The notes under the pieces are model-generated. The model was given only the letters and a program-made list of their open reading frames with translations. It ran no database searches and was not told the origin of the DNA. A program made the translations under genes and the position numbers. From Macrostomum hystrix (lineage: Eukaryota; Platyhelminthes; Macrostomidae), in contig CATNEN010000026.1 of NCBI GenBank assembly GCA_950097015.1, positions 1,158,001 to 1,222,000 of the forward strand: DNA of 64,000 nt, given 5' to 3'. Each line of letters starts with the position of its first letter. Positions within the stretch are counted from its first letter, which is position 1. This document shows, piece by piece, positions 23,247 through 35,197 of the stretch.

Positions 23247-23776
23247 AGCTAGGTGCAATAATGTTTCAAGAATTTCAGCTTTTAGTTTTCATTGGCAGTT
23301 GCTAGGTCTCGTCTTCAGATATTGTAAGCGCCATCAAGGCCATCAGACTGCTGGCGCCACTGCCGGAAAGACGGAATGCGACCAGAAGTTTGGCAAACTG
23401 CAAGCGCTTGGGAAATCCCGTCGGATAGCGGATAGTTTGAGGATAGAAAGGGTGGGGGAGAAAGCAAGGGTGAGATGCTGTGAGCACACTTGCCTATGTG
23501 CTCACGTGTTTGCGCCGGCTTCCTCTGTAGCCATTTTATTGGTTTCCTTGACAGCAAGCGGAGTGGGGTGGCTGGCTGCTCAGCTGCCACATTCCGAAGC
23601 AGAATTTAATCCAAGCAGTTGAGAGAAGTCTTGCTTGCTATGGCAAAGAGAAGCTGAGCAGGCCTCTGAGCAGATTTGAGTGCTCATTCAAATTTAAATT
23701 TGACAGTCAATATTTTTGACAAGCTAGCTGTCGCAGCTAACTGAACTTGTTCGAGGCAGGCGTCGATGCGGTTACC
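23247..23776. promoter_or_regulatory. Upstream region of the EML-like gene
   Basis: This 530-bp stretch precedes the proposed ATG at 23777. I found no TATA box in it; promoter content is inferred from position. Confidence 0.35.
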
Positions 23777-26700
23777 ATGGAAACGAAAGGCAATCATCTT
23801 CGTAGTCATCGGAGGCAGCGCGAAATCTGTCCGTTCGGCCTCACTAATGAGGGCTCCCCGCCACCGCTGACTGGGCCTCTGGGAGCTCACAATGGCTGCG
23901 CCGGTGAGTGAAGAGACTGAGAGCGTATGAGGGAGGGTGAGAGTGAATGAGGGAGTGTAAGAGTAAATGAAGTAGGGTGAGAGTGAATAAGGGAGGGTGA
24001 GAGTGAATGATGGAGTGTAAGAGTAAATGAAGTAGGGTGAGAGTGAATAAGGGAGGGTGAGAGTGAAGGATGGAGGTTGAGAGTGAATGATGGAGGGTGA
24101 GAGTGAAGGAGGCAGGGTGAGAGTAAATGAGGGAGGGTGAGAGTGAATGAGGAAGGGTGAGAGTGAATGAGGGAGGGTGAGAGTGAATGAGGGAGGGTGA
24201 GAGTGAATGAGGGAGGGTGAGAGTGAATGAGGGAGGTTGAGAGTGAATGAAGGAGGGTGAGAGTGAATGAGGGAGGTTGAGAGTGAATAAGGGAGGGTGA
24301 GAGTGAAGGATGGAGGTTGAGAGTGAATGATGGAGGGTGAGAGTGAAGGAGGCAGGGTGAGAGTAAATGAGGGAGGGTGAGAGTGAATGAGGAAGGGTGA
24401 GAGTGAATGAGGGAGGGTGAGAGTGAATGAGGGAGGGTGAGAGTGAATGAGGGAGGGTGAGAGTGAATGAGGGAGGGTGAGAGTGAATGAGGGAGGGTGA
24501 GAGTGAATGAGGGAGGGTGAGAATGAATGAGGGAGGGTGAAAGTGAATGAAGTAAGTTGCTGTTGCCTATATTTAACCAGAATTATTTTGAAGTTATGCA
24601 TGTTTGCATTGATTAGTCAGGTACTTTTCATAAGCTTCTAGATCTGAAGTCTTCAATTCGCTTTAGAAGTATTTGGTCATACAAAATACAAATTTGTAGG
24701 TCTCGGCTTGCCAATCAGAGTCGTATTCAGAAGGACGCCAAACTGGTCTTGTTACTCGTAATTCCCACCCGTAACTCTTGACCAACCCTCACGCAGTTCT
24801 GAGGAAATAATCTCAACGGCCATAGAAGCCTTTGTTAGTCCTGTGGGATTTCTGGGGATGGGGGGTCGGTTGGCAGAGCAGGGATAAAAATTGGTCCACT
24901 TCCCACCGACCCGGGACGGGAAGCGCGGTTTGGCGCCATTGTTGTTCAACTCTAAGGCAGAGCAATTCAAATTTTATGAGGAGGCAGACAGAGAACATTG
25001 ATGGAGAGCCGAGGAGGCTGGGTGAATGGCTTAGATTTTGGACTTGACGGTTGGTTGACTTCTTCATCTTCTCTTCTTAGTTTTCCAAAGGCTGCTTCGT
25101 TGGTGAAAATTCTGGCTTTAACTTTTTCATTCATTGAATAAAGAGGGTAAAAATATTTTTATTAGAGCGAAACCTGCTATCTGTGCAAGACCGAAGTTTT
25201 ACTATGTCAAAACTGCCTTTGGACCAAAGCAGCTATCCTCAGAGCAAATCCATTTGGTGCTTAAACAATTGAACACATGTATTTATGAAACGCTAAAATA
25301 GTTAAATACGTATTCCGACTGACAACCGACGGGGTTGATACTCGTATACTGATTGGATCATTCATTGCATCATCGATTGGATCATTGGTTGCATCATGGT
25401 TGCATCATTGGTTGCATCATGGTGGCATCATTGGTTGCATCATTGGTTGCATCATTGGTTGCATCATGGTTGCATCATTGGTTGCATCATTGGTTGCATC
25501 ATTGGTTGCATCATTGGTTGCATCATTGGTTGCATCATGGTTGCATCATTGGTTGCATCATTGGTTGCATCATTGGTTGCATCATTGGTTGCATCATTTG
25601 TTGCATGATTGTTGCATCATTGGTTGCATCATTGATTGCATCATTGGTTGCATCATGGTTGCATCATTGGTTGCATCATGGTGGCATCATTGGTTGCATC
25701 ATTGGTTGCATCATGGTTGCATCATTGGTTGCATCATGGTTGCATCATTGGTTGCATCATTGGTTGCATCATTGGTTGCATCATTGGTTGCATCATGGTT
25801 GCATCATTGGTTGCATCATTGGTTGCATCATTGGTTGCATCATGGTGGCATCATTGGTTGCATCATTGGTTGCATGATTGTTGCATCATTGGTTGCATCA
25901 TTGATTGCATCATTGGTTGCATGTTTGTTGCATCATTTGTTGCATCATTGATTGCATCATTGGTTGCATGATTGATTGCATCATTGGTTGCATCATTGGT
26001 TGCATGATTAATTGCATCATTGGTTGCATCATTGGTAGCATCATTTGTTGCATGATTGATTGCATCATTGGTTGCATCATTAGTTGCATCATTGGTTGCA
26101 TCATTGGTTGCATCATTGGTTGCATCATTGGTTGCATCATTGGTTGCATCATGGTTGCATCATTGGTTGCATCATTGGTTGCATCATTCGTTGCATCAAT
26201 CCTCAGAGCCAGCTGAAGGCGGTCACCACTCGGAGCCGCTGCAGCGCCAGCTCACCAGCAGCCTGGAGTCCGTCAGCCGGTTGAAGCTGCGTGCATTCGT
26301 TGCTGCTTTGATCGCCGCTGCCACCGCCGAGGGCGCCCTGCCAGCCAAGGAGCTCAGCAAGCTTGCTGCCGAGCATCAGATGCCGCTGTCGCAACGCCTA
26401 CTCGACCGTCTGGCGATAGCGTGCGTCGCTGAAACTGACGCTGAACAAGATAACGGCGGCGGCGGTTCTGACAGAGCGGCTGCGTCCGGATGGGTCGACA
26501 GCGACGCTGCGGCCCTCCGCCTGATGAGCGCCCACTCCCAGACCAGGCGAGAGAGCGTCCAACTTTCGAGCACTGCCACTCGGCATGAAGTCGAATCTGC
26601 TGCCACCGCTGGCGCCGTCTGGTCCTCGGAGCTGACGAGGCGAGTGGTGGAACAGCTGACGCTGCACCGGCGCTACGTCAACTTGGACGCCATCCGGAGG

Positions 26701-29700
26701 GACCTGCGCAAGCGGGACTCCAGCCGAAGCGGCCTTCTGCCTAAGCGGGCGGTAAGGATCAAAGCAACTGACTGAACTGTCCTGACTGAACTGTCCTGAC
26801 TGAACCGTCCTGACTGAACTGTCCTGACTGAACTGTCCTGACTGAACTGTCCTGACTGAACTGTCCTGACTGAACTGTCATGACTGAACTGTCCTGACTG
26901 AACTGTCCTGACTGAACTGTCCTGACTGAACTGTCCTGACTGAACTGTCCTGACTGAACTGTCCTGACTGAACCGTCCTGACTGAACTGTCCTGACTGAG
27001 CTGTCCTGACTGAACTGTCCTGACTGAACCGTCCTGACTGAACTGTCCTGACTGAGCTGTCCTGACTGAACTGTCCTGACTGAACTGTCCTGACTGAACT
27101 GTCCTGACTGAACCGTCCTGACTAAACTGTCCTGACTGAGCTGTCCTGACTGAACTGTCCTAACTGAACTGTCCTCAATGGGGGGATGAGTGGGCAGAGG
27201 GCTTAATGCGCTTGCCACTCGCACCAATGTCCCTGAGCTCGATTCTGTGGCGAGGCTGCCTTCACTTGTTACATAGCCGTGGAGAGAAGGCATGGGGGCT
27301 TGTTGTGCAATTTATGCTCTTGAGGGTCAACCTGTAATGCACAGTGATAGTGTACACTACCTGACAATGAGGGCAGATGTACACACCTGTGTGAGTATCT
27401 GTGTACACAGTATCTGTGTGCGTGTGTGCTCAGGAGTCAGCGAAACGTGCAAATTGCCTCCTCGCTGGCTGCTGGTCACCAAATAATGTGCCTTTGCCCG
27501 CAGCCCTCCTGCAGTATTATTATAATTATTATCGCTGTCCTGACTGTTTCGTTCACCACAATTCGCAGGTAGCCGATGTCTGCGCCAGGCACGACAATCC
27601 AGTCTACGGCTCAGTGCTGGCAGCTGTTCTGAGACGCTTCAAAGATAGCGCCTCAGGAACAGTGCGGTGAGAGCCACATTTGTTAATTGATTTCTTCATA
27701 GATATTTTGCCAGTGTAACATGGTGTTTGATGTAATTACTGTCTATCTATCTTGTCCCAGCTGGCAGAAGTTCGTCAAGTTCCTGCAGCAGTCCCAGCAG
27801 GCCTACTTTGACTCGCATCCGGAGGCGCCACGGCAGGAATCGGCGAGGACTGTCAACACCGCCGTCAATACCAGCCTGCAGTCACTGGGTGGCAACAGCT
27901 CGGTAACTGCCTCTTGCTACTATCAACCCTTCATGGGGTTGTAGACTAGTGGTTAGAGCGTCGGACTCACGACTTGAAGGTCGGGGGTTCGATTCCGACT
28001 ACACAGGAAAAAATTGTCACCATTAGCAAGACAATTACGCTCGTAACTCTGCATTGCTTCAGTTCACACAGCTCTAAAAAGGGTACGAGCATGAGCTGGG
28101 GCAATTGAGAGTGGGTGCGACGTCCCCCCAGTCCATGGACTGAACAGCTGTACACAGCTTTCTGATGCGCCGCGCAACAGCTGCGGGTGTACTGTCGGCT
28201 GCACATCTTGCCCAATCGGGGCAGGTGTAATCACTTATTATCATTACAAATAACAAATGAAAGGCAAGGGGCAGAAGAAGTTAAAAGCCAGTTTAACAAC
28301 TCCTAGACGCAAGCCCGTGAACTGATCCTTCGGATTCGCAGGCAGCCAGCAGCGCCACCTTGTCCACGGTGACCCTGGCTTCCACTGAGAGCGGCGAAGA
28401 GCTCTTTGAAGAAGAAGTGAACAATGCTCACAAAGCACCAGAACCACAAGCGAGCACGAAGCAGCAGCAGCAGCAGCAGCAGAAGCAGCCAAGAAGTGCT
28501 TCAATCACTGCTGTACACTCTACTCCAACTCATCCAGTAGTGTATCGTCATCCAGGAAGTCAATCTCAAAACCGGCTGTCAGTTCCACCTGTCGCCCCAG
28601 CTACCAAGCTCCTGTCACCTTCGCCAGTGTCCCAATCCACAGCAATAGGCATCAGGCAACTGAGTATCAGCTGTCGATTTGGTGATCGCAAAGTCACATG
28701 CCCGGACGATCTCGACTGGACTGACGAAGAGGCTGTAGCTGCGGAGGAACGAGAAGCACCTGATGCTCGACTGGAGCTCGACTGGGTGTAAGCCCGTGGG
28801 CTCTGATTGGCTAGGAAATGATTGCTTGTTCTCTCAAATCCGATTGGTTGCTGATAATGGACGGGTTGCTTGTTCTCTCAAATCCGATTGGTTGCTGATA
28901 ATGGACGGGTTGCTTGTTCTATCAAATCTGATTGGTTGCTGATAATTGATGGGTTGCTTGCTCTCTCAAATCCGATTGGTTGCTGATAATGGATGGGTTG
29001 CTTGTTCTCTCAAATCTGATTGGTTGCTGATAATGGATGGGTTGCTTGTTCTCTCAAATCTGATTGGTTGCTGATAATGGATGGGTTGCTTGTTCTCTCA
29101 AATCTGATTGGTTGCTTGTTCTCTCAAATCTGATTGGTTGCTGATAATGGATGGGTTGCTTGTTCTTTCAAATCCGATTGGTTGCTGATAATGGACGAGA
29201 TGCTGGTTCTCTAAGATTTGTGATTCTTCCAATGGGATGGACTGATGTTTTCCAATCTTTCTATTCTATTCCTTAGCTACGGTTACCGTGGCAACGACTG
29301 TCGACGAAATCTGGTGTCAGTGCCGGGCAGCGGGCAGCTGGCCTACCCCATCGGTTGGGTAGTTGTCCTGCTTCGCTGCATCGCTAACATGGTCGGCAAT
29401 AGACAGCGGCATTATCGAGAGCACAAGGCCGATGTCAAATGGTGTGAATTGAAATTTTTCAAGATCATTTGGACATTGACAAGTCATTCGTGATCTATTG
29501 ACAAGTCATTCATTCAACCAGGAACCTTTAACAACAAGTTTTGCGTGATGAAATATATTTATGAAGGCTTGGGGGCTTGTCACGCAATTTACGCCCTTGA
29601 GGGCCAACTTCTAAGGCGCTGTGAAAGTGTACACTGCCCGACGATGAGAAAGTCTGGGCAGATGTACACACCTGTGTGGGTGTGTGCTCATGTGTTCAGG

Positions 29701-32700
29701 AGTCAGCGGAATGGGCAGCTATCTAGCCAACTGATGTACTCGTACCTGATTACCTATCTTCCTTCGTGCATGCGACTCTTAACATGTTTATTTAATAATA
29801 TTACCTTAATACTGACCTTTATTCACGCCGCACAACCTCCTGCCACAGTGTCTGCGTGCACCCCGACGGACTGACGATGGCCAGCGGCGGCTGCGGCAAC
29901 GGCTTCCGAATTCGGGTATGGAATTCGGTCACTTTAGAAACTGCAGCCGAGCTAGATCAGCACTCATCAGTATCTCCAACAGTTGTCGGCCTCGCCTTTC
30001 TGAACTCCGAGGTGAGCTGCTGTTTTTACTGGGAAAATCAATGTCTAGTTTAGGGATTTTGGGAGAACTGGAGTTCGGAGAATCTGTGATTCAAATTACA
30101 GAATCACAGGTTTGGGAGAATCACAGGTTTGGGAGAATCACAGGTTTCGGAGAATCACAGGTTTGGGAGAATCACAGGTTTGGGAGAATCACAGGTTTGG
30201 GAGAATCACAGGTTTGGGAGAATCACAGGTGTGGGAGAATCACAGGTGTGGGAGAATCACAGGTTTGGGCGAATCATGGGTTTGGGAGAATCACAGGTTT
30301 GGGAGAATCACAGGTTTGGGAGAATCACAGGTTTGTGAGAATCACAGGTTTGTGAGAATCACAGGTTTGGGAGAATCACAGGTTTGGGAAAATCACAGGT
30401 GTGGGAGAATCACAGGTTTGGGCGAATCATGAGTTTGGGAGAATCACAGGTTTGGGCGAATCACAGGTTTGGGCGAATCATGGGTTTGGGAGAATCACAG
30501 GTTTGGGCGAATCATGGGTTTGGGAGAATCACGAGTTTTGAAGTCTGGAATAGATTGGTTTCATCGACTATTTCGATGCTTTCGTTAGACATTTTATTAC
30601 GAGCAATTTATTACGTAATATAGCTAATAAGACGATAAACGCTCCGATTTCAAAGAACAATTTCTGCTGTATTAGCTCGAACTTATCTGTTGAAGAGGTC
30701 TTGACGCGTAGTAAAATTTCATTCCTTATGTAGCCATAACACGCATGCTTTAAAGGGCGTTCGTTAATGAAAACTCGGAGAGCGCTGTCAGCACGCGAGA
30801 ATGTTTCAATAAAAGTCCCTGATTAATTAGGGTGCAGCCCCGTAGAGAAGGCTTGGGGGCTTGTCGTGCAATTTACGCCCTTGAGAGCCAACTTCCAAGG
30901 TACAGTGAAATTTTAACCTGTCTCACGATGAGAAAGTCAGGGCAGATGTATGCACGGGCGTGTGCCTGCATACGGTATCTGTGAGCGTGTGTGCTCAGGA
31001 GTCAGCGGAAATGGGGCAGAATTGCCTCCTGGCTGGCTGCGGGTCTAGTGTCACTAAATGCTGTGCCATTGCCTGCAATTATGATTTTTATTGAAGGGCG
31101 TGATCTCTTACGACCGTCGGACAGAAAAGGTCATGTTAAAATGGAAACATCGCGCCTTATTGGTTTAACATTCGCATCGTCTTTTCAGTGTCTGATATCA
31201 GTTGACGACTCCGCTCCGCAGCCGCAGCTGAAGCTCTGGCAGCTGAAATCCCGCTCCGCCCCGCTGGTCGTGGCTCGACCCGCTGCGGCTGTCGTCTGCG
31301 ACATCGCAGTGCGCCCCGGAGGCGGTGGGGAGTTTGTGACTGTTGGTAGGGGTCACATCGCCTGGTGGCGATACCAAAGAACTCAGGATGCCGACTATTC
31401 CGTCGCTGACAGCAGCCAAAGCCTCCAGCTGGTTCGAGAGAGCGGCTCAACAGCACTGTCGGCGAGGTACATCGTCAGCGCCGTCTACTGCTCTATCGGC
31501 CAAATTGTTACCGGTGACTCGAGCGGTGGTATTGCCGTCTGGAGCGATATCAACGATGACTGTAGGCTTCTACGAATTCAAACGCACGCTCATCAGGTGT
31601 GAATAACAATTCAAAAATAAAAAATTGAAGGAGGGCTGTTGGCACTGTCACATCATTTGGTGACACTAGACCCGCAGCCTACGAGGCGGCAGTTTTGCCC
31701 TTTCCGCTGACTGCTGAGCACACACGCACAACAGTCTGTAAATCTGCTCTGACTTTCTGATGGTCAGGCAGTGTACACTGAACTGTGTCTTGCAGGTTGG
31801 CCCTCAAGGGCGTAAGTTACACGACAAGTGCCCAAGCCTTCTCTCCCCGGCTTCACCCCAAATGAATGTGGTCTCGCCACGAGCTCAGTTGATCTTAGTT
31901 AACCACTCAGCCACTCCCCCTCCATCAGATGTGAAACTGTCAAACCATTTCTCTGATCTGCTCCAAGATTGCACTTAATCTCTTTTGAAAATGACCTTAA
32001 AATGCACACTTTCATGGTTCATCTAAGGGCCCTGTGTTCGCCTTGCTCGAACTTTCTCTCAACGATCATTGCTGGGTGCTCAGTGGCGGTCGCGATGGAC
32101 GTCTAGCTGCATGGCGCATACCCGACGACATTCCCGAGACTACGACGGCGGCAGCTTCCGAAGAGAGCGACCAGAAACTGAGAAAGTCGCCGGCTGCCAA
32201 AAGCTGCCAGGCTTTGCCCGACGAAGCTGCTGGCGGTGCCGGCATTCGCTGCATCTGCGCAGTATGGGTCGACGGTGCCGATCAAGGAGACAATGTCGAG
32301 GCTGGCCACCAGGACGAAGATGGCGGTGGCACTTCGCTCGCGCTGGGCACCACCGCAAACGCCATCTTCCTGTGCCGTCTGCCAGCTGCGGTGGCTGGCA
32401 AGGACTCGCTCGAAGAGGATCCTCTAGCCGGCGCCAAACTGCTGGCCGAGCCGCTGACGGCCGGTCACTACGATCGGCTCCGCTGCATGGCCGGCCTCCC
32501 CAGCCACCAGTCGGTGTTCGTCACAGCTGGCTACGACAGCCAGGTGCGAATGCACAGCGCTGAGACGCATCGGTGTCTGCACACAGCTGTACTGCAGGTG
32601 AGCTTCATGTACAACAGGCTTTTCGCTTCCACAATAACCATCTCTTACCTCGGAGATAAACTTTTAAACTACAATCTGGCAGAGGAAGTGCATCTCCAGT

Positions 32701-33940
32701 GTGCTGTGGCACAGCAGCGGAACTCTGGTATTCGGCAGTCGCACCGGACAACTTATCATTCTGGAGCGATCTGGTGCGGTGCTCTGCCAGATCTTCAAGA
32801 GAAGAGTAGCTAGGCATAAGATTACCGCCATCGCGACATCACATTGTAAGTTTTCATTCGAGCAACGCATTAATACACTTTGAATTGTAAATCGTACTCC
32901 GTGAAGGTGCGGGTAATTGAAGCCTCCAATTTCATCCAATTTTTAAGCCGGAGAAATGCTTGCCATCGGCGATGCCCGCGGCAGGATCTACTTCGTACAG
33001 CAGCGAAGACGGCAGCAACAGCACCAAAATAATCAGCTGCAGTCACAGCAGCCTCCCGTTGATCAAAAGGAATCCATCGACCAATCTCAAACAGCAGCAG
33101 CCGAAACTCCACGATTCTCCTGGACGATCGTTGGAGAAGTCCGCACACTTCGACGCGCCATTGAGGCGATAGATTTTGCCAGCGATCGATTCGAAGGCTC
33201 CTTGTTGCTGCGAGCAAGCAACCGTGTCGCTGAACTGGCATTTTGTGAGGCCGCAAGCTTCTTTGTGTGATTCTGCGATTTCGGTTTTACAATTTTTTTA
33301 ATACAAATATTGAACCTAAGCTCGGCGTTAAAAAAGTTAGAAACCGACGCTTCACCTTCCTGCAAGGTGACGCGACCAACTTTCATTTGAGCACTGATGA
33401 AGAGCGATTTCGAAATGTCACCTGGAGCACTCATACCTGCATGTGCTGCCATTATTCAGTTGGTGAGTGACTGCTTGCGTTTAATGGTGTTTTAAAACCT
33501 GATAATTTTCGGCTAAAAATGGTTGTAGTTTGTTTAGTTTCTGGCCTCATTATGACTTAGAGTTAATAACATGCTTATAATCTTGAAAAAACATTTTCAG
33601 GCGTGTGGAACTCCGAGGTGGCCGCCAAAAGGAACATCACTGCGATGGACGCTTGCCCATCGAGAGGCCTACTTGCTGTAGGGCTGGACACTGGCCAGGT
33701 GCTGCTGTACCACCTGCCGTGCCTCAACCCGAAGGTATTGGAAGGCGTGAGTTCATATTTAGCAGTCTAAACATGTTGAAAGCTGACTCCGGGTCCCCAT
33801 TCCATATCGCCAAGCAGAATGGCTACCGAGTCTATCACGGGCCTGCACGCATAGCTGCACTGAAGTTCCTGTCTGATGGCGCGCGCCTCGTTGCCGTTGG
33901 CGGATCTGAGGCCTGCATTATGCAGTGGAGCGTGCTGTGA
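23777..33940 (+). CDS. EF-hand/HELP/WD40 EMAP-like (EML) protein
   Basis: Fourteen exons: 23777-23903, 26207-26751, 27569-27666, 27761-27902, 28342-28787, 29277-29441, 29849-30011, 31189-31596, 32028-32597, 32683-32845, 32948-33244, 33367-33462, 33601-33746 and 33815-33940. Every junction is GT-AG and phase-consistent, giving 1163 aa. Residues about 60-110 and 195-285 form paired EF-hand-like segments (LRKRDSSRSGLLPKRAV; DNPVYGSVLAAVLRRF; RWQKFVKFL) resembling C1orf87. A Gln/Ser-rich linker follows. At about residue 453 comes the HELP motif VYGYRGNDCRRNLV, then WD40 blades (GFRIRVWNSVTLET; GPVFALLELSLNDHCWVLSGG; RFRNVTWSTHTC; GVWNSE; GSEACIMQWSVL). EML proteins bind and stabilise microtubules (family knowledge). 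A poly(A) signal AATAAA is at 34086-34091. The first exon is the least certain, but its ATG context and its phase-1 donor fit exon 2. Confidence 0.85.
23912..24552. repeat. 20-bp satellite array (GAGAGTGAATGAGGGAGGGT)
   Basis: About 32 units start right after the first donor of the EML-like gene. A block around 23980-24160 recurs at about 24270-24400, so whole blocks were duplicated. The period gives a minus-strand Ser/Pro/His/Thr-rich open frame that I reject. Confidence 0.93.
24553..25351. other. Unique intronic sequence
   Basis: This lies in intron 1 of the EML-like gene. Open frames around 24750-25070 on both strands show no motif I recognise. Confidence 0.4.
25352..26200. repeat. 12-bp satellite array (TTGCATCATTGG)
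   Basis: About 70 units TTGCATCATTGG, with TTGCATCATGG and TTGCATGATTG variants. The array ends only a few bases before the acceptor of exon 2 of the EML-like gene. All frames are open on the plus strand, so long repeat ORFs appear and one runs into the real exon. Confidence 0.95.
26775..27172. repeat. 14-bp satellite array (TGAACTGTCCTGAC)
   Basis: About 28 units with rare variants (TGAACCGTCCTGAC, TGAGCTGTCCTGAC) lie in intron 2 of the EML-like gene, directly after the donor and directly before a SINE-A. Confidence 0.95.
27180..27535 (+). mobile_element. SINE-A copy, near full length
   Basis: The tRNA-like head (GTGGGCAGAGGGCTTAATGC; B box GAGCTCGATTCTG) is followed by the family body and the conserved end GCCCGCAGCCCTCCTGCAG, then a short ATT-rich tail. 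It lies in intron 2 of the EML-like gene, in sense orientation. Confidence 0.85.
27937..28255 (+). mobile_element. SINE-B copy, near full length
   Basis: The tRNA-like head has an A box (TAGTGGTTAGAGCGTCGGAC) and a B box (GGGGGTTCGATTCCGAC). The body includes TCCATGGACTGAACAGCTGT, and the tail is ATT-rich. It lies in an intron of the EML-like gene and is the best-preserved SINE-B in the window. Confidence 0.88.
28824..29215. repeat. 44-bp satellite array
   Basis: About nine units containing TGCTTGTTCTCTCAAATCYG and ATTGGTTGCTGATAATGGA lie in the intron just before the HELP exon. One unit is truncated near 29110. Each unit carries an ATTGG (reverse CCAAT) box. Confidence 0.92.
29563..29740 (+). 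mobile_element. SINE-A copy, truncated at both ends
   Basis: It matches the family from GAAGGCTTGGGGGCTTGTC to AGGAGTCAGCGGAATGGG. The tRNA-like head and terminal part are missing. Confidence 0.8.
30100..30540. repeat. 17-bp satellite array (GGTTTGGGAGAATCACA)
   Basis: About 26 units, with variants GGTGTGGG and GGGCGAATCATGG, lie in an intron of the EML-like gene. The 17-bp period leaves all plus-strand frames open. Confidence 0.94.
30541..30832. other. Unique intronic sequence
   Basis: I see nothing recognisable here. Confidence 0.4.
30833..31085 (+). mobile_element. SINE-A copy, head truncated
   Basis: It begins at GGTGCAGCCCCGTAGAGAAG and runs through the family body to TGCCATTGCCTGCAATTATG. 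It lies in the intron before the 31189 exon of the EML-like gene. Confidence 0.83.
31628..31920 (-). mobile_element. SINE-A copy, antisense in EML intron
   Basis: The reverse copy begins GGAGGGCTGTTGGCACTG and ends with the tRNA-like head (GTTAACCACTCAGCCACTCC). The body around AAGTCAGAGCAGATTTACAG is shortened. Confidence 0.83.
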
Positions 33941-34311
33941 ATGAGCAGCCTGTACACCTTAGCCTCAAGGTGTGCAGCTTTCGTACAGTTATGTAGCCTT
34001 TGAAAATAGTTGCTATTAATAGTCTACTGGTTACACTTTTACCTCGAGCGTATTCTCAGAAGCAACGGTTTGTTTCACATAAACGAATAAATGCATAAGT
34101 TAATTCACGATTTGAAGATCGTTTCTACGAGTACTTGATAAAAAGCATAACAAGTTAAGCTTCCACTTAATCTCAAGACTTGCAATTCGTTTTGGTTCGG
34201 AGTCCAAAAAGCGGAAATAACTATCAAGTAAGTCCTCGTGGGTTCACAAAATTGCACAAAAGAGGCAAAAATTACAAATCTTTAAAAAGCTACATTCATC
34301 AAAAAAATATG

Positions 34312-34400
34312 AACATCAAGGATGTCGCTGGCGCCGGCGCCGGTCGCTAACTGGCGATTTGAGCGCTGACCTGAGACTGACCAACACACAATAGACTTAC
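34312..34400 (+). pseudogene. Relic 3' end of a class A peptide gene
   Basis: Only the last 13 codons and the start of the 3' UTR of a class A precursor remain (reading NIKDVAGAGAGR, then stop). They are followed by the family's 3' UTR phrase GCGCTGACCTGAGACTGACC. No signal peptide, propiece or promoter precedes it. A downstream segment (GAAAAATACTCATG ... GGCTGCTCA ... TTTTATTTG) recurs near 35025-35080, beyond the first intact gene. Confidence 0.75.
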
Positions 34401-34447
34401 AATGGACTTGTGAAAAATACTCATGCAATAGGCTGCTCAATAAATGT

Positions 34448-34640
34448 TTTATTTGGTGTCTCTCGTACCAAGGTCCCTGAGCTCGATTCTGCGGCGAGGT
34501 CCTACTCATTTGGGAAATTCAGGGCAGGTGTACACACCTGTGTGAGCATGTGCCTGCAACGGTATCTGTGTGCATGTGTCCAGAATTGCCTCCTCGCTGG
34601 CTGTGGATCCAGTGTCACCAAATGGCGTGCCATTGCCCTG
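34448..34640 (+). mobile_element. SINE-A copy, internally deleted
   Basis: The head (GTACCAAGGTCCCTGAGCTC) joins directly to the GGTGTACACACCTGTG part, so about 100 bp of the middle are missing. It sits next to the peptide-gene relic. Confidence 0.8.
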
Positions 34641-35197
34641 TAGCAAAAATATGTATTATATTTCATTTCCTTTGAATTGTGAGTCACAGATTGCATCGCA
34701 TATAGACAGTATCAGAAAACTTGACGATATCTTAAAAGGAGCTATCTATCTGTCCGTATTGCTGAATTTTCGAAAAGAACGAAAGTACTGCCCCTAGGAC
34801 TCGCCAGGACTAGCAGAACTTGATGCCTACGGCGGGTCAAAATGAGCTGTTCCATTAGATTAGGATATACATGTATAAATTCAGCTGATCATTCCTCACC
34901 ATTACTCACAACCGTATTCCGACCAGCCTTTCCTTGAGCTACTCGTACAACTCAACAACTGTTCCAATAATTCTATATAATTACGTCGCGAAAAAACAAA
35001 GAACCGCACAAAAATGTTTTCTTGGGAAAAATACTCATACGTTTACGATAGGCTGCTCACTAGAGGTTTTATTTGATGTCCAAGTTATTACATAACTGTA
35101 CGGAGCTGTAAGACTGATAAGAGTAGTACATTATGGGGAGTATAGAGTAAAGTCCATTGTGTGTCGGTCAGTCTCAGGTCAGCGCTCAAATCGTCAG
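34641..35197. other. 3' flank of the first intact peptide gene
   Basis: The sequence is AT-rich. TTTATT at 35068-35073 is a candidate minus-strand poly(A) signal for the gene at 35198-35431. Confidence 0.4.

Noticed and set aside
23684-24601. 305-codon Ser/Pro/His/Thr repeat frame, minus strand
   Set aside because: It is a 20-bp satellite in intron 1 of the EML-like gene, antisense to it.
31157-33256. Minus-strand frames across the WD40 exons
   Set aside because: They are shadows of exons with correct splice phase and WD40 motifs on the plus strand.
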